Assembly (NCBI RefSeq): GCF_032917945.1
Contig: NZ_CP136624.1
Span: 3,100,001 to 3,164,000 of the forward strand
DNA length: 64,000 bases
Direction: 5' to 3'
Source of the DNA: Bradyrhizobium sp. sBnM-33
GTDB lineage: Bacteria; Pseudomonadota; Alphaproteobacteria; Rhizobiales; Xanthobacteraceae
Position numbers and translations under genes: made by a program. Numbering within the stretch: position 1 is the stretch's first letter; every line of letters starts with the position of its first letter. A model generated the notes under the pieces. The model searched no databases, had not been told where the DNA came from, and saw nothing but the letters and a program-made list of their open reading frames with translations. Below, one piece after another: positions 17,432 to 26,428 of this stretch.

Positions 17432-18592
17432 ATGAGCCGAGCATCCTCTCATGCCCTCAAGCACCCGCCGGTCACGGCGCCCTCCGAGCCGGCGGGTGCG
17501 ACACCTTTTCCCGAGCTCGCGGTCGCCATCGAACGGCAGCGGCGACGCGGCCGCGGCGCGCAGTCCAACGACAGCGGCCGGTTCGAAGCCGAGGCGCGGG
17601 TCGCCTTTGACGATGGCTGGCAGAGTCTGGACGACCTGCCGCCGTTCAAGACCACGGTCTCGCTGGATACCTCGCGCAAGGTCATCACCCGCAACGACTC
17701 GCCCGACATCGGTTTCGATCGTTCGATCAATCCCTATCGCGGATGCGAGCATGGCTGCGTCTACTGCTTCGCGCGGCCGACCCACGCCTTCCTCGGCCTG
17801 TCGCCCGGACTCGATTTCGAATCCAAATTGCTCGCCAAGCCGGACGCGCCGGAACTGCTGGAGAAAGAACTGGCGGCGCCCGGTTATGAGCCGCGCATGA
17901 TCGCGATCGGCACCAACACTGATCCCTATCAGCCGATCGAGCGCGAACACAAAATCATGCGCGGCATTCTCGAAGTGCTCGATCGAGCCGGTCATCCCGT
18001 CGGCATCGTGACCAAATCGGCGCTGGTGACACGCGACATCGATATTCTACAGCGAATGGCGAAGCGCAATTTGGCAAAGGTCGCGATTTCCGTGACCACG
18101 CTCGACCCTAAGCTCGCCCGCACGATGGAGCCGCGCGCCTCGACGCCGCCGAAGCGGCTGGAGGCGCTGCGGCAATTGTCGCAGGCCGGCATCCCCGCGA
18201 CCGTGATGGTCGCACCCGTTATTCCAGCGTTGAACGATTCCGAGATCGAACGCATTCTCGATGCCGCGGCTCACGCCGGCGTCAAGGAAGCGAGTTACGT
18301 GCTGCTGCGGCTGCCGCTCGAAGTGCGCGACCTCTTTCGCGAGTGGCTGATGGCAAACTATCCCGACCGCTATCGTCACGTCTTCACCTTGATCCGCGAC
18401 ATGCGCGGCGGGCGCGACTACGACTCGCAATGGGGTACGCGGATGAAGGGTACCGGCCCGATGGCCTGGATGATCGGGCGGCGGTTCGAAATCGCCTGCG
18501 AGAAGCTCGGCCTCAACAAGCGGCGTTCGAAACTGACGACAAATCATTTCGTCAAGCCGAAGCGGAACGGACAGCAACTTAGTCTATTCTAG
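17432..18592 (+). CDS. PA0069-family radical SAM protein (SplB-like)
   Basis: A 386-residue radical SAM enzyme in the COG1533 group, whose best known member is spore photoproduct lyase. The [4Fe-4S]/SAM motif is C-E-H-G-C-V-Y-C at about residue 105, within NPYRGCEHGCVYCFARPTH. G-T-N-T-D-P-Y-Q-P-x-E follows, as in the PA0069/Rv2578c family. A C-terminal K-R-N-G-Q-Q-L-S-L-F resembles a sliding-clamp-binding peptide (QLSLF). With the LexA box upstream this suggests a damage-inducible DNA-repair role, which is inference. The ATG at 17432 follows a short AT-rich leader. Confidence 0.92.
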   Translation: MSRASSHALKHPPVTAPSEPAGATPFPELAVAIERQRRRGRGAQSNDSGRFEAEARVAFDDGWQSLDDLPPFKTTVSLDTSRKVITRNDSPDIGFDRSINPYRGCEHGCVYCFARPTHAFLGLSPGLDFESKLLAKPDAPELLEKELAAPGYEPRMIAIGTNTDPYQPIEREHKIMRGILEVLDRAGHPVGIVTKSALVTRDIDILQRMAKRNLAKVAISVTTLDPKLARTMEPRASTPPKRLEALRQLSQAGIPATVMVAPVIPALNDSEIERILDAAAHAGVKEASYVLLRLPLEVRDLFREWLMANYPDRYRHVFTLIRDMRGGRDYDSQWGTRMKGTGPMAWMIGRRFEIACEKLGLNKRRSKLTTNHFVKPKRNGQQLSLF

Positions 18593-18599
18593 GTGGTTG

Positions 18600-18677
18600 T
18601 CATCATTGCGATCGAAGCGACACATCACTCCATCCTCCGCAGAGAGGCCTGGATTGCGTCATCGCTCTCGCAATGAC
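18600..18677. repeat. Intergenic repeat, CATTGCGA...TCGCAATGACG family (degenerate)
   Basis: TCATTGCGATCGAAGCGA at the left pairs with CGCTCTCGCAATGACG at the right. A better-preserved member is at 39783-39870. It separates the radical SAM and VOC genes. Confidence 0.65.
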
Positions 18678-18690
18678 GGACGGAGAATGC

Positions 18691-19140
18691 ATGAGTACTG
18701 GTAAGCCAGTCCCCCGCTTCACGGTCATCACGCTTGGTGTTAGCGACATGCGCGCCAGCATCGCCTTTTATGATGCGCTCGGCTTTGCCCGAAAAATGCG
18801 CGCAACCGGCGAGGCGGTGGCATTCTTCGATACCGGCGGCACCGTGATCGCGCTCTACCCGTGGGACCAGCTCGCCCGCGACGCCACGCTGCCCGATCAG
18901 CCGCGGCCGAAAACCTTTCGCGGCACCACGCTCGCCTGGAATTGCAGCTCGGTCGAGGAGGTCGACACGGCACTCGATTTCGCAATCTCCTGCGGCGGGT
19001 CACTGTTGAAGCCCGCGCACAAGACCGACTACGGCGGCTACTGCGGCTATTTCGGCGATCCCGACAACCACATTTGGGAAGTCGTGGTCGCGCCCGGCAT
19101 CGAGGTCGGCGAGGACCGGCGGGTGCATCTGCCGGATTAG
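18691..19140 (+). CDS. VOC-family (glyoxalase-like) protein
   Basis: A 149-residue vicinal-oxygen-chelate protein with two beta-alpha-beta-beta-beta modules. The first begins RFTVITLGVSDMRASIAFYDALGF, typical of VOC strand 1 and helix 1. The C-terminal module has the metal-site region G-Y-x-G-Y-F-G-D-P-D-N-H-x-W-E-V, where His and Glu are common ligands. It may be a lyase, dioxygenase or resistance protein. The ATG at 18691 gives the normal family start. No operon partner is evident. Confidence 0.88.
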   Translation: MSTGKPVPRFTVITLGVSDMRASIAFYDALGFARKMRATGEAVAFFDTGGTVIALYPWDQLARDATLPDQPRPKTFRGTTLAWNCSSVEEVDTALDFAISCGGSLLKPAHKTDYGGYCGYFGDPDNHIWEVVVAPGIEVGEDRRVHLPD

Positions 19141-19222
19141 GCACAAGTATAGGGTTGAATAACGGGAATTGTGCCGGGTTCCCGGTTGCGCGCCGCCGCG
19201 CGCTGGCGCACGAATCCCGGCC

Positions 19223-20014
19223 ATGATTCGGGACAAATCCACCAAAAAACCCGACGGGAAATCGGACAAGAAAGCCGGCAAGGAACAGGCCGAGCTGCCG
19301 AAGGGCGTGATCGCAGTCGCCCCGCCGAGCTTTCGCCGCGAGCGGGCGCTGATCAAGCGCGGCGTCTGGCCTGTCGCCGGCTGCGACGAGGCCGGGCGCG
19401 GTCCGCTGGCAGGTCCGGTGGTAGCGGCCGCGGTCGTCCTCGATCCCAAGCGAATCCCCAAAGGCATCGACGATTCCAAGCGGCTGACGCCCGAACGCCG
19501 CGAGGAATTGTTCGAGGAGATCTGCGCGACCTCGTCGTTTGCGGTCGCCTTTGCCTCACCCGCGCGGATCGACCGCGACAATATCTTGCGCGCTTCGCTC
19601 TGGGCGCTGGCGCGTTCCGTGCACGCGCTGCCCGAAATGCCGAAGCACGTGTTCGTCGATGGCCGCGACAAGATCGATGCGCCCTGCGACTGCGAGGCGG
19701 TGATCGGCGGCGACGGCATTGTCATGTCGATCGCAGCCGCCTCGATCATCGCCAAAGTGACGCGCGACCGCTTGATGAGCGCCTTGGCGCTGGATTGCCC
19801 GGGCTACGGCTTCGAAAGCCACAAGGGCTACGCCGTGCCGGAACATCGCGAGGCGTTGGACCGGTTAGGCCCAAGCATCCACCATCGCCGCTTTTTCGCA
19901 CCCGTCATTGCCGCGCGGTTGAAACATTATCCCGAGACGGTCGAAGAGACAGTCGAACCTGATCTCTTCAGCGTGGACGGGGAGGTCACTTCCGATATCT
20001 CCGCCACGATCTGA
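19223..20014 (+). CDS. rnhB: Ribonuclease HII
   Basis: A 263-residue type 2 RNase H that cleaves the RNA strand of RNA-DNA hybrids and removes single ribonucleotides from DNA. The catalytic [12 protein letters not shown] motif (Asp55, Glu56) is intact, as are the V-F-V-D-G-R-D and [10 protein letters not shown] motifs that complete the DEDD site. A Lys-rich extension of about 40 residues precedes the domain. The ATG at 19223 begins this extension. In many alphaproteobacteria rnhB adjoins ccrM; here they are 6 kb apart. Confidence 0.94.
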   Translation: MIRDKSTKKPDGKSDKKAGKEQAELPKGVIAVAPPSFRRERALIKRGVWPVAGCDEAGRGPLAGPVVAAAVVLDPKRIPKGIDDSKRLTPERREELFEEICATSSFAVAFASPARIDRDNILRASLWALARSVHALPEMPKHVFVDGRDKIDAPCDCEAVIGGDGIVMSIAAASIIAKVTRDRLMSALALDCPGYGFESHKGYAVPEHREALDRLGPSIHHRRFFAPVIAARLKHYPETVEETVEPDLFSVDGEVTSDISATI

Positions 20015-20094
20015 CGCCGGTTGCCTCGGCGCCTCGTCCACTCTATCAAACGTCCCCCAGGACAGGGCTGCCCGGCCCGGCATTCGGACGTTTC

Positions 20095-21600
20095 ATGCGC
20101 TTCACCTCGCTCGTTGTCGAACTGATCCGCGCCCGGCCGCGGCTGGTAGTCTGGCTCGTGGTGTTGGTCCAGGCCGCACTTTGGCTGATCCTGCCGATGC
20201 TGCTGTACCGCAGCCCGCCCGGCGACCTTGCGACCGTGCTGGCCTTTGGCCGGGAATACCAGGTCGGAACCTGGCTCGGTCCGCCGCTGGCGTTCTGGCT
20301 CGCCGACATCGCGTTTCGCGCAGCGGGCAACCATATGTTCGGCGTCTATCTGTTGGCGCAGATCTGCGCCGTCGTCACCTTCTGGAGTTACTATCAGCTG
20401 GCCCGCGCGATTGTCGGCGGGCAACAGGCGGTGCTCGCGGTCTTGCTGTCGATGACGGTGGTGGCCTTCAGCTCGCCCGGCGTCGAGTTCGGCCCGCTGG
20501 TGCTGGCGCGCCCGCTATGGGCGCTGCTTTTGCTGCATTCCTGGCAGTTGATCGGCCAGAACCGGCACAACGCCTGGTTCGCCTGGTCGATCGAAGCCGG
20601 GCTTTTGCTGCTGACGACGCCGGCCGCCCTCGGATTGCTGCTGCTGCTCGCCGGATTTGCCGTTGCCACCGCGCGGGGGCGGCGCGTGCTGATGTCGCTC
20701 GATCCGCTCTATGCGCTGCTCGTGATCGCCGTCCTGGTGTTACCCTATCTGATCTGGGTGCTTCGCGCCGACGCGCTCGCGATGCCGCCGTGGCCGGCGA
20801 TTTCCGATCTCGGCGCGCGCGTCCTGCAGTGGGGCTGGCTGCTCGTTGGCCTCGTGCTCGCAATGTCCGCCATCGTGCTGCTGGCGATCCTCAACTCCGG
20901 CTGGTTCGCCCGCAATGCAGGGGAGGCGCCGATCATCTACCGGCCGCCGGTCGATCCGCTGGCGCGCCAGTTCGTCTATTTCTTTGCGCTTGCGCCGGCG
21001 CTGCTCGGAAGTTTGATCGCGGGCATCTTCAACCTCGATCATGTCGTCGGCGGGGCGGGCGTCGCCTTGCTGTTGTCGGGGCTTGCCGTAATCGTCGCGA
21101 GCGGCGATCTGATCCATCTGCGGCGCCAGCGGCTGTTGCGGACGGTATGGGCGGGCGCGGTTGCCGCGCCTGCCTTGGCGACGATTGCGGCGACGCTGTT
21201 TTTGCCGTGGACCGCGAACGAGGTGCCGACCTCGCTGCCGGCAACAGCCATTGCGCATTTCTTCGGCGACAGCTTTGAGCGCCGGACCAACCAGCGCCTG
21301 CGCGCCGTCGCCGGCGATCCGCAACTGGCGAGCTTGATCGCGATGAGCAGCGGGCGTCCGCATCTGTTGCTCGATTCCACGCCGGAGCGAACCCCATGGC
21401 TGTCGGTCGCGAAATTCAGCGAGACCGGCGGTGTCGTGGTCTGGCGCGCCTCCGACACTTCAGGGACGCCGCCGCCCGACATCGCGCAACGCTTTCCGGG
21501 CCTGGTGCCGGAAGTGCCGCGCGCGTTCGAATGGATGGTGAACGGCCGGTTGCCATTGCTGCGGGTCGGCTGGGCGATCGTGCGGCCGAAGGCGCCTTAG
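20095..21600 (+). CDS. GT39/ArnT-like membrane glycosyltransferase
   Basis: A 501-residue polytopic inner-membrane protein with around ten hydrophobic segments spread to about residue 385 and a C-terminal soluble domain. The early segment (SPPGDLATVLAFGREYQVG, then GPPLAFWLADIAFRAAG) matches the periplasmic loop of dolichyl-phosphate-mannose/ArnT-type transferases, in which acidic residues and an R-E-Y-Q-V-G-T-W-L-G-P-P pattern occur. Such enzymes move a sugar from a polyprenyl carrier to lipid or protein. The substrate is unknown. A short gap of 80 bp separates it from rnhB. Confidence 0.82.
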   Translation: MRFTSLVVELIRARPRLVVWLVVLVQAALWLILPMLLYRSPPGDLATVLAFGREYQVGTWLGPPLAFWLADIAFRAAGNHMFGVYLLAQICAVVTFWSYYQLARAIVGGQQAVLAVLLSMTVVAFSSPGVEFGPLVLARPLWALLLLHSWQLIGQNRHNAWFAWSIEAGLLLLTTPAALGLLLLLAGFAVATARGRRVLMSLDPLYALLVIAVLVLPYLIWVLRADALAMPPWPAISDLGARVLQWGWLLVGLVLAMSAIVLLAILNSGWFARNAGEAPIIYRPPVDPLARQFVYFFALAPALLGSLIAGIFNLDHVVGGAGVALLLSGLAVIVASGDLIHLRRQRLLRTVWAGAVAAPALATIAATLFLPWTANEVPTSLPATAIAHFFGDSFERRTNQRLRAVAGDPQLASLIAMSSGRPHLLLDSTPERTPWLSVAKFSETGGVVVWRASDTSGTPPPDIAQRFPGLVPEVPRAFEWMVNGRLPLLRVGWAIVRPKAP

Positions 21601-21607
21601 CTGCGAA

Positions 21608-21738
21608 TTCCGTGCCCCGGATGCTGCGCAGCACGAAAGTGATGCGCTGCTGATCCGGGGCCATTGTCTTGCGCTGCTATAGGTCCCGGCTCTGCGGTGC
21701 GGCGCCGAGAGGCGCTGCACCGCGTCCGGGACACGAGC
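21608..21738. repeat. Intergenic repeat, CCCCGGATGCTGCGCAGC family (copy 2)
   Basis: Starts CGTGCCCCGGATGCTGCGCAGCAC and ends CGCGTCCGGGACACGAGC, like the copy at 14109-14262. It lies between the convergent GT39-like and uracil-DNA glycosylase genes. Confidence 0.8.
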
Positions 21739-22568
21739 TAACTTAGTTGCTCCAGCGCCTTCGCAATCGCGCGCAGGTCCTGCCAGGACATCCGCTTGTA
21801 GGACGGCGAGCGCAACAAATAGGCCGGGTGGAACGTCGCCATGGCGCGGATCGTGCGGGTGCCGGTGTCGTAGTCGAACCATCTGCCGCGGGTCTTCATG
21901 ATGCCATCGCGGGTCGACAGCAGCGTTTGCGTCGATGGGTTGCCGAGCGTCACCAGTATGTCGGGGTTCACGAGTTCGATCTGCCGCTGGATGAATGGCA
22001 GGCAGACTTGCGTCTCCTGCGGCGTTGGCGTCCGGTTGCCGGGCGGCCGCCAGGGGATCACGTTGGCGATGTAGGCCTTGCTGCGATCTAGTCCGATTGT
22101 GGCGATCATCCGGTCCAGCAACTTGCCGGAACGTCCGACGAAGGGCAGGCCCTCGATGTCTTCGTCGCGTCCGGGGGCTTCGCCGACGAACATGATGCGC
22201 GCCTTGGGATTGCCGTCGGCAAACACCAGCCGCGTCGCGGTGTTTCGGAGCGCGCAGCCCTCGAAAGTTTCCAGGAGCGTACGCAGCGCGTCCAGCGTCG
22301 GCGCCGTTCGCGCCGCCTCGCGCGCGAGAGCGATGGCCGCCTCCGGCGCGGGCGCTATTTCGCTGCGCGGAACTGCCTGCATGGTGGCGGGCATTTCCCT
22401 GACGGGGCGGGGTGGGGCGGTCTCGCGGACAGCGACGGGGGCGACAGGAGCGTCGGGCTCGGTCAGCCGATCGACTGGTTCCTCCATCAACGCGCAATCG
22501 ACTCCGGCCTCCAGATAAAAAGCCAGCAATTGCCTGATATTAGGCGCGGGTTCGGGGATCAAATCCAT
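21738..22568 (-). CDS. Family-4-like uracil-DNA glycosylase
   Basis: A 276-residue glycosylase that removes uracil from DNA. Motif 1 is G-E-A-P-G-R-D-E-D, motif 2 is H-P-A-Y-L-L-R, and the helix P-F-V-G-R-S-G-x-L-L-D-x-M matches family 4. The N-terminal 80 residues are a Pro/Ala-rich extension. The iron-sulfur ligands of classic family 4 look incomplete: the C-x-x-C pair reads C-A-L-R and the third ligand position reads Trp (V-I-P-W-R-P-P-G-N-R-T); only a cysteine in E-T-Q-V-C-L-P-F remains. It may lack the cluster. Transcribed convergently to the GT39 gene. Confidence 0.9.
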   Translation of the reverse strand: MDLIPEPAPNIRQLLAFYLEAGVDCALMEEPVDRLTEPDAPVAPVAVRETAPPRPVREMPATMQAVPRSEIAPAPEAAIALAREAARTAPTLDALRTLLETFEGCALRNTATRLVFADGNPKARIMFVGEAPGRDEDIEGLPFVGRSGKLLDRMIATIGLDRSKAYIANVIPWRPPGNRTPTPQETQVCLPFIQRQIELVNPDILVTLGNPSTQTLLSTRDGIMKTRGRWFDYDTGTRTIRAMATFHPAYLLRSPSYKRMSWQDLRAIAKALEQLS

Positions 22569-22695
22569 GATGCCAATCTAATATGGATCGAGCCGGCGTG
22601 AAACGCCTCGCGTTGCATTTCCATGGTTGTCCTCCCCGCAAAAATCGGAAACAACGAGCCTTTAGAGCCGTTCTCAATTGGGCTGAGATCAGATC

Positions 22696-24354
22696 ATGAG
22701 TGCAGAAGAACTTCCTCCTCGCGAATCCATGGAATTCGACGTCGTGATCGTCGGCGCCGGGCCGTCAGGGCTGGCTGCGGCGATCCGGCTGAAGCAGCTC
22801 AATGCCGATCTCAGCATCGTCGTGGTGGAGAAGGGTTCCGAGGTCGGCGCCCACATCCTGTCGGGCGCGGTGATCGATCCGGTGTCGCTCGATAAGCTCA
22901 TTCCGGATTGGCGTGAGGACGCCGATTGCCCGCTGAAGACAGAGGTCAAGGACGATCGCTTCTACTGGACCACCGCAACCAGCGCGATCCGGCTGCCGAA
23001 CTTCGCCATGCCGCCGCTGATGAACAATCATCACTGCTATATCGGCTCGCTCGGTAACGTCTGCCGCTGGCTGGCGCCGAAGGCCGAGGCGCTCGGCGTC
23101 GAAATCTATCCGGGGTTTGCCGCCGTCGAGGTGCTGTACGACGATAATGGCGCAGTGCGTGGCGTCGCGACCGGCGACATGGGCATCGCCAGGGACGGCA
23201 GCCACAAGGACTCCTATACCCGCGGCATGGAGCTGCTCGGGAAATACACGCTGTTCGCCGAAGGTGCGCGCGGCAGTCTGAGCAAGGAACTGATCGCGAA
23301 ATACTCGCTCGATGCCAAATGCGAGCCGTCGAAATTCGGCATCGGGCTGAAGGAAGTCTGGGAGATCGATCCCGCCAAGCACCAGAAGGGCCTGATCCAG
23401 CATTCGTTCGGCTGGCCGCTCAACAATAAGACCGGCGGCGGCTCGTTCCTCTATCATTACGACGACAACAAGGTGGCGGTCGGGTTCGTCGTGCATCTCA
23501 ACTACAACGATCCGTATCTCTCGCCGTTCGACGAATTCCAGCGCTTCAAGACCCATCCCGCCATTCGAACCGTGTTCGACGGCGGCAAGCGCATTTCCTA
23601 TGGTGCGCGCGCCATCACCGAGGGCGGCTATCAGTCGGTGCCGCGGCTGAGCTTCCCGGGCGGCGCGCTGATCGGCTGCGCGGCGGGTTTTGTCAATGTG
23701 CCGCGCATCAAGGGCGTGCACAACGCGATGGGCAGCGGCATGCTCGCTGCGGAATACGTTGCGGCGGCGCTTGGCGCCGGCCGCGCCAATGACGAACTGG
23801 TGGAATACGAAAACGCCTGGCGGGATTCCTCGGTCGGCCGAGACCTGCACAAGGTCCGCAACGTCAAGCCGCTGTGGTCGAAATTCGGCACCATCATCGG
23901 CGTGGCGCTCGGCGGCTTCGACATGTGGTGCAACACGCTGGGCTTTTCGCTGTTCGGTACCCAGTCGCACGCCAAGCCCGACCGCAAGACGCTGGATCCG
24001 GCCAAGGCGCATGCGCCGATCGCCTATCCCAAGCCGGACGGCAAGCTTACCTTCGACAAGCTGTCCTCGGTGTTCCTCTCCAACACAAACCATGAGGAGG
24101 ATCAGCCGGTTCATCTCAAGGTCGCCGACATGAACCTGCAGAAGACGTCCGAGCACGATGTCTATGCCGGTCCGTCGAACCGCTATTGCCCGGCCGGGGT
24201 CTATGAATGGGTCGAGGAGGCCTCAGATCCGCGCTTCCAGATCAACGCCCAGAACTGCGTCCACTGCAAAACCTGCGATGTGAAGGACCCCAACGGCAAT
24301 ATCACCTGGGTTCCGCCGGAAGGCGGCGGCGGGCCGAATTACCAGGGCATGTAG
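22696..24354 (+). CDS. etfD: Electron transfer flavoprotein-ubiquinone oxidoreductase
   Basis: A 552-residue ETF-QO that passes electrons from reduced ETF (from fatty-acid and amino-acid acyl-CoA dehydrogenases) to ubiquinone at the inner membrane. FAD-binding V-I-V-G-A-G-P-S-G is at residues 17-25. A mid-region with F-G-W-P-L-N-N-K-T-G-G-G and the later G-C-A-A-G-F-V-N-V-P-R-I-K-G are family hallmarks. The C-terminal [4Fe-4S] cluster ligands are the Y-C-P-A cysteine and N-C-V-H-C-K-T-C. The length equals the bacterial family. No ETF subunit genes lie in the window. Confidence 0.95.
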   Translation: MSAEELPPRESMEFDVVIVGAGPSGLAAAIRLKQLNADLSIVVVEKGSEVGAHILSGAVIDPVSLDKLIPDWREDADCPLKTEVKDDRFYWTTATSAIRLPNFAMPPLMNNHHCYIGSLGNVCRWLAPKAEALGVEIYPGFAAVEVLYDDNGAVRGVATGDMGIARDGSHKDSYTRGMELLGKYTLFAEGARGSLSKELIAKYSLDAKCEPSKFGIGLKEVWEIDPAKHQKGLIQHSFGWPLNNKTGGGSFLYHYDDNKVAVGFVVHLNYNDPYLSPFDEFQRFKTHPAIRTVFDGGKRISYGARAITEGGYQSVPRLSFPGGALIGCAAGFVNVPRIKGVHNAMGSGMLAAEYVAAALGAGRANDELVEYENAWRDSSVGRDLHKVRNVKPLWSKFGTIIGVALGGFDMWCNTLGFSLFGTQSHAKPDRKTLDPAKAHAPIAYPKPDGKLTFDKLSSVFLSNTNHEEDQPVHLKVADMNLQKTSEHDVYAGPSNRYCPAGVYEWVEEASDPRFQINAQNCVHCKTCDVKDPNGNITWVPPEGGGGPNYQGM

Positions 24355-24619
24355 AGAGGCCGTATAGACCACGATTGCGTGAGCTGGAGGAGGGTGATAC
24401 CGCCTCAGGCCACGATACTGCCACAGTAAAAGCGTTTCCCGGTTGGGCTGGCTAAATCGGAGCCCTAAGGGCCTAATCTGCCGATCGATTCGCCAACCCG
24501 TATCCTTGCGGTTGAGGGCCAAAAGCGGCATTGTCGCTGCCCGAGATGCCGCCGCTTGGGTTTGCATTCGAGACCGATCGTAACGATCCCGCCATACATC
24601 CTGGAGCTAGGCGAACGTG

Positions 24620-26401
24620 ATGCTTTCCACTCGTATGAATCGTTGGACCATCGCCGCAATAACTGTTGCCAGCCTGGCCGCCCCCGGCGTGGCCTGGGCC
24701 CAGACGCCCGAACATACGGCCGACAACGCCGCGCAATTCCCCACCAAATCCGATCTGAAGTCGCTGACGACGGCAGGCAGCTATCTCGCCGCACGCCACG
24801 CCAGCGTCGAGCGCGATGCGGCCTCGGCTGCGGCATTCTATCGCTCCGCTCTGCGCACCGATCCGAAGAACAACGAACTGCTGGACCGCGCTTTCATCTC
24901 TTCGCTTGCCGATGGCGACATCGATGAAGCGGTCAAGCTCGCTGATCGCATCCTGACGATGGATAAGGCGAACCGCGTCGCGCGTCTGGTGGTCGGCGTT
25001 CGCGACCTCAAGCAGAAGAAATACGCGGCCGCTCAGCTCAACATCAACCAGTCGATCCGCGGACCGATCACCGACCTCGTGGCGACGCTGCTGTCGGGAT
25101 GGGCGAGCTACGGTGCAGGCGATGCCAAGGCGGCGGTTGCCAATATCGACAAGCTGACCGGACCGGAATGGTATCCGATCTTCAAGGATCTCCATACCGG
25201 TATGATCCTGGAGATCTCGGGCAAGGACAAGGACGCCGGTGCGCGGTTCGAGCGCGCCTACAAACTCGACGATTCGATGCTGCGCGTATCGGATGCCTAT
25301 GCGCGCTGGCTGTCGCGCAACAAGGATGGCGCGGCGGCGGCCGGCATTTACGAAGCGTTCGACAAGAAGTTGCCGCGGCATCCGCTGGTGCAGGAAGGCC
25401 TGCGCGAGACCCGGGCCGGCAAAAAGATGTCGGCGCTGGTCGATTCGGCGCAGGCCGGCGCGGCCGAGGCGCTGTACGGCATCGGCGCCACGCTGACCCG
25501 CCGCGGCGGCGAGGATCTGGCGCTGGTCTATCTGCAGCTCGCGCTCTACCTGCAGCCCAATCATCCGCTGGCGCTGTTGTCGCTCGCCGATCTCTACGAG
25601 TCCGTGAAGAAGCCGAAGATGGCGATCAAGGTCTACGAGCGCATGCCGGCCAGTTCGCCGCTCAAGCGCAACGCCCAGATCCAGCTCGCCACCAATCTCG
25701 ACGCGGCCGACCGCAGCGAAGAGGCGATCAAGATCCTCAAGGGCGTCATCGCGGAGGCGCCAAAGGACATCGAAGCCGTCATGGCGCTCGGCAACATCGA
25801 GCGCGGCCGCAAGAAGTTCAACGATTGCGCCAATACCTATTCGCTGGCGATCGACGCGATGCCCGGGGTGACCGACAAAAACACCTGGGTCACCTATTAT
25901 TACCGCGGCATCTGCCTGGAGCGTTCCAAGCAGTGGAGCAAGGCTGAGGCCGACATGCGCAAGGCGTTGGAGCTGCAGCCCGAGCAGCCGCATGTCCTGA
26001 ACTATCTCGGCTATTCCTGGATCGACCAGGGCATCAACCTCGACGAAGGCATGAAGATGATCCGGCGCGCCGTCGACCAGCGCCCCGATGACGGCTACAT
26101 CGTGGATTCGCTGGGCTGGGCATTTTACCGGATCGGCAATTTTGAAGACGCGGTAAAGCATCTCGAGCGCGCGATCGACCTCAAGCCCGAGGATCCGACC
26201 ATCAACGACCATCTCGGCGATGCCTATTGGCGCGTCGGGCGGACGCTCGAAGCCAAATTCCAGTGGGCCCATGCACGTGACCTCAAACCCGAGGCGGAGG
26301 AATTGCCGAAGATCGAAGCCAAGATTGCCAACGGCCTGCCCGAAGACACTTCCTCTGCGGCTTCCGCCGACAAGAAGAAAGAAGACGGCAAGGGTGGCTG
26401 A
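24620..26401 (+). CDS. Exported tetratricopeptide-repeat protein
   Basis: A 593-residue protein with an N-terminal signal peptide (WTIAAITVASLAAPGVAWA) and more than ten TPR-like helical hairpins. The C-terminal set (HVLNYLGYSWIDQGINLDEG, then DDGYIVDSLGWAFYRIGNFEDA) is canonical. The arrangement resembles BepA/YfgC-associated TPR lipoproteins, but no protease motif or lipobox cysteine is seen. Probably a periplasmic scaffold. GTG overlaps the ATG at 24617-24622; the ATG is used. ispE follows 27 bp downstream, likely in one operon, an arrangement that recurs in alphaproteobacteria. Confidence 0.88.
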   Translation: MLSTRMNRWTIAAITVASLAAPGVAWAQTPEHTADNAAQFPTKSDLKSLTTAGSYLAARHASVERDAASAAAFYRSALRTDPKNNELLDRAFISSLADGDIDEAVKLADRILTMDKANRVARLVVGVRDLKQKKYAAAQLNINQSIRGPITDLVATLLSGWASYGAGDAKAAVANIDKLTGPEWYPIFKDLHTGMILEISGKDKDAGARFERAYKLDDSMLRVSDAYARWLSRNKDGAAAAGIYEAFDKKLPRHPLVQEGLRETRAGKKMSALVDSAQAGAAEALYGIGATLTRRGGEDLALVYLQLALYLQPNHPLALLSLADLYESVKKPKMAIKVYERMPASSPLKRNAQIQLATNLDAADRSEEAIKILKGVIAEAPKDIEAVMALGNIERGRKKFNDCANTYSLAIDAMPGVTDKNTWVTYYYRGICLERSKQWSKAEADMRKALELQPEQPHVLNYLGYSWIDQGINLDEGMKMIRRAVDQRPDDGYIVDSLGWAFYRIGNFEDAVKHLERAIDLKPEDPTINDHLGDAYWRVGRTLEAKFQWAHARDLKPEAEELPKIEAKIANGLPEDTSSAASADKKKEDGKGG

Positions 26402-26428
26402 GGCAAGGACTTTGGGGGCTGTTCGCCA

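Noticed and set aside
22765..24156. 463-codon open frame on the minus strand across the ETF-QO gene
   Set aside because: A shadow of the high-GC sense gene; its residues show no family pattern, while the plus strand encodes a textbook ETF-QO.
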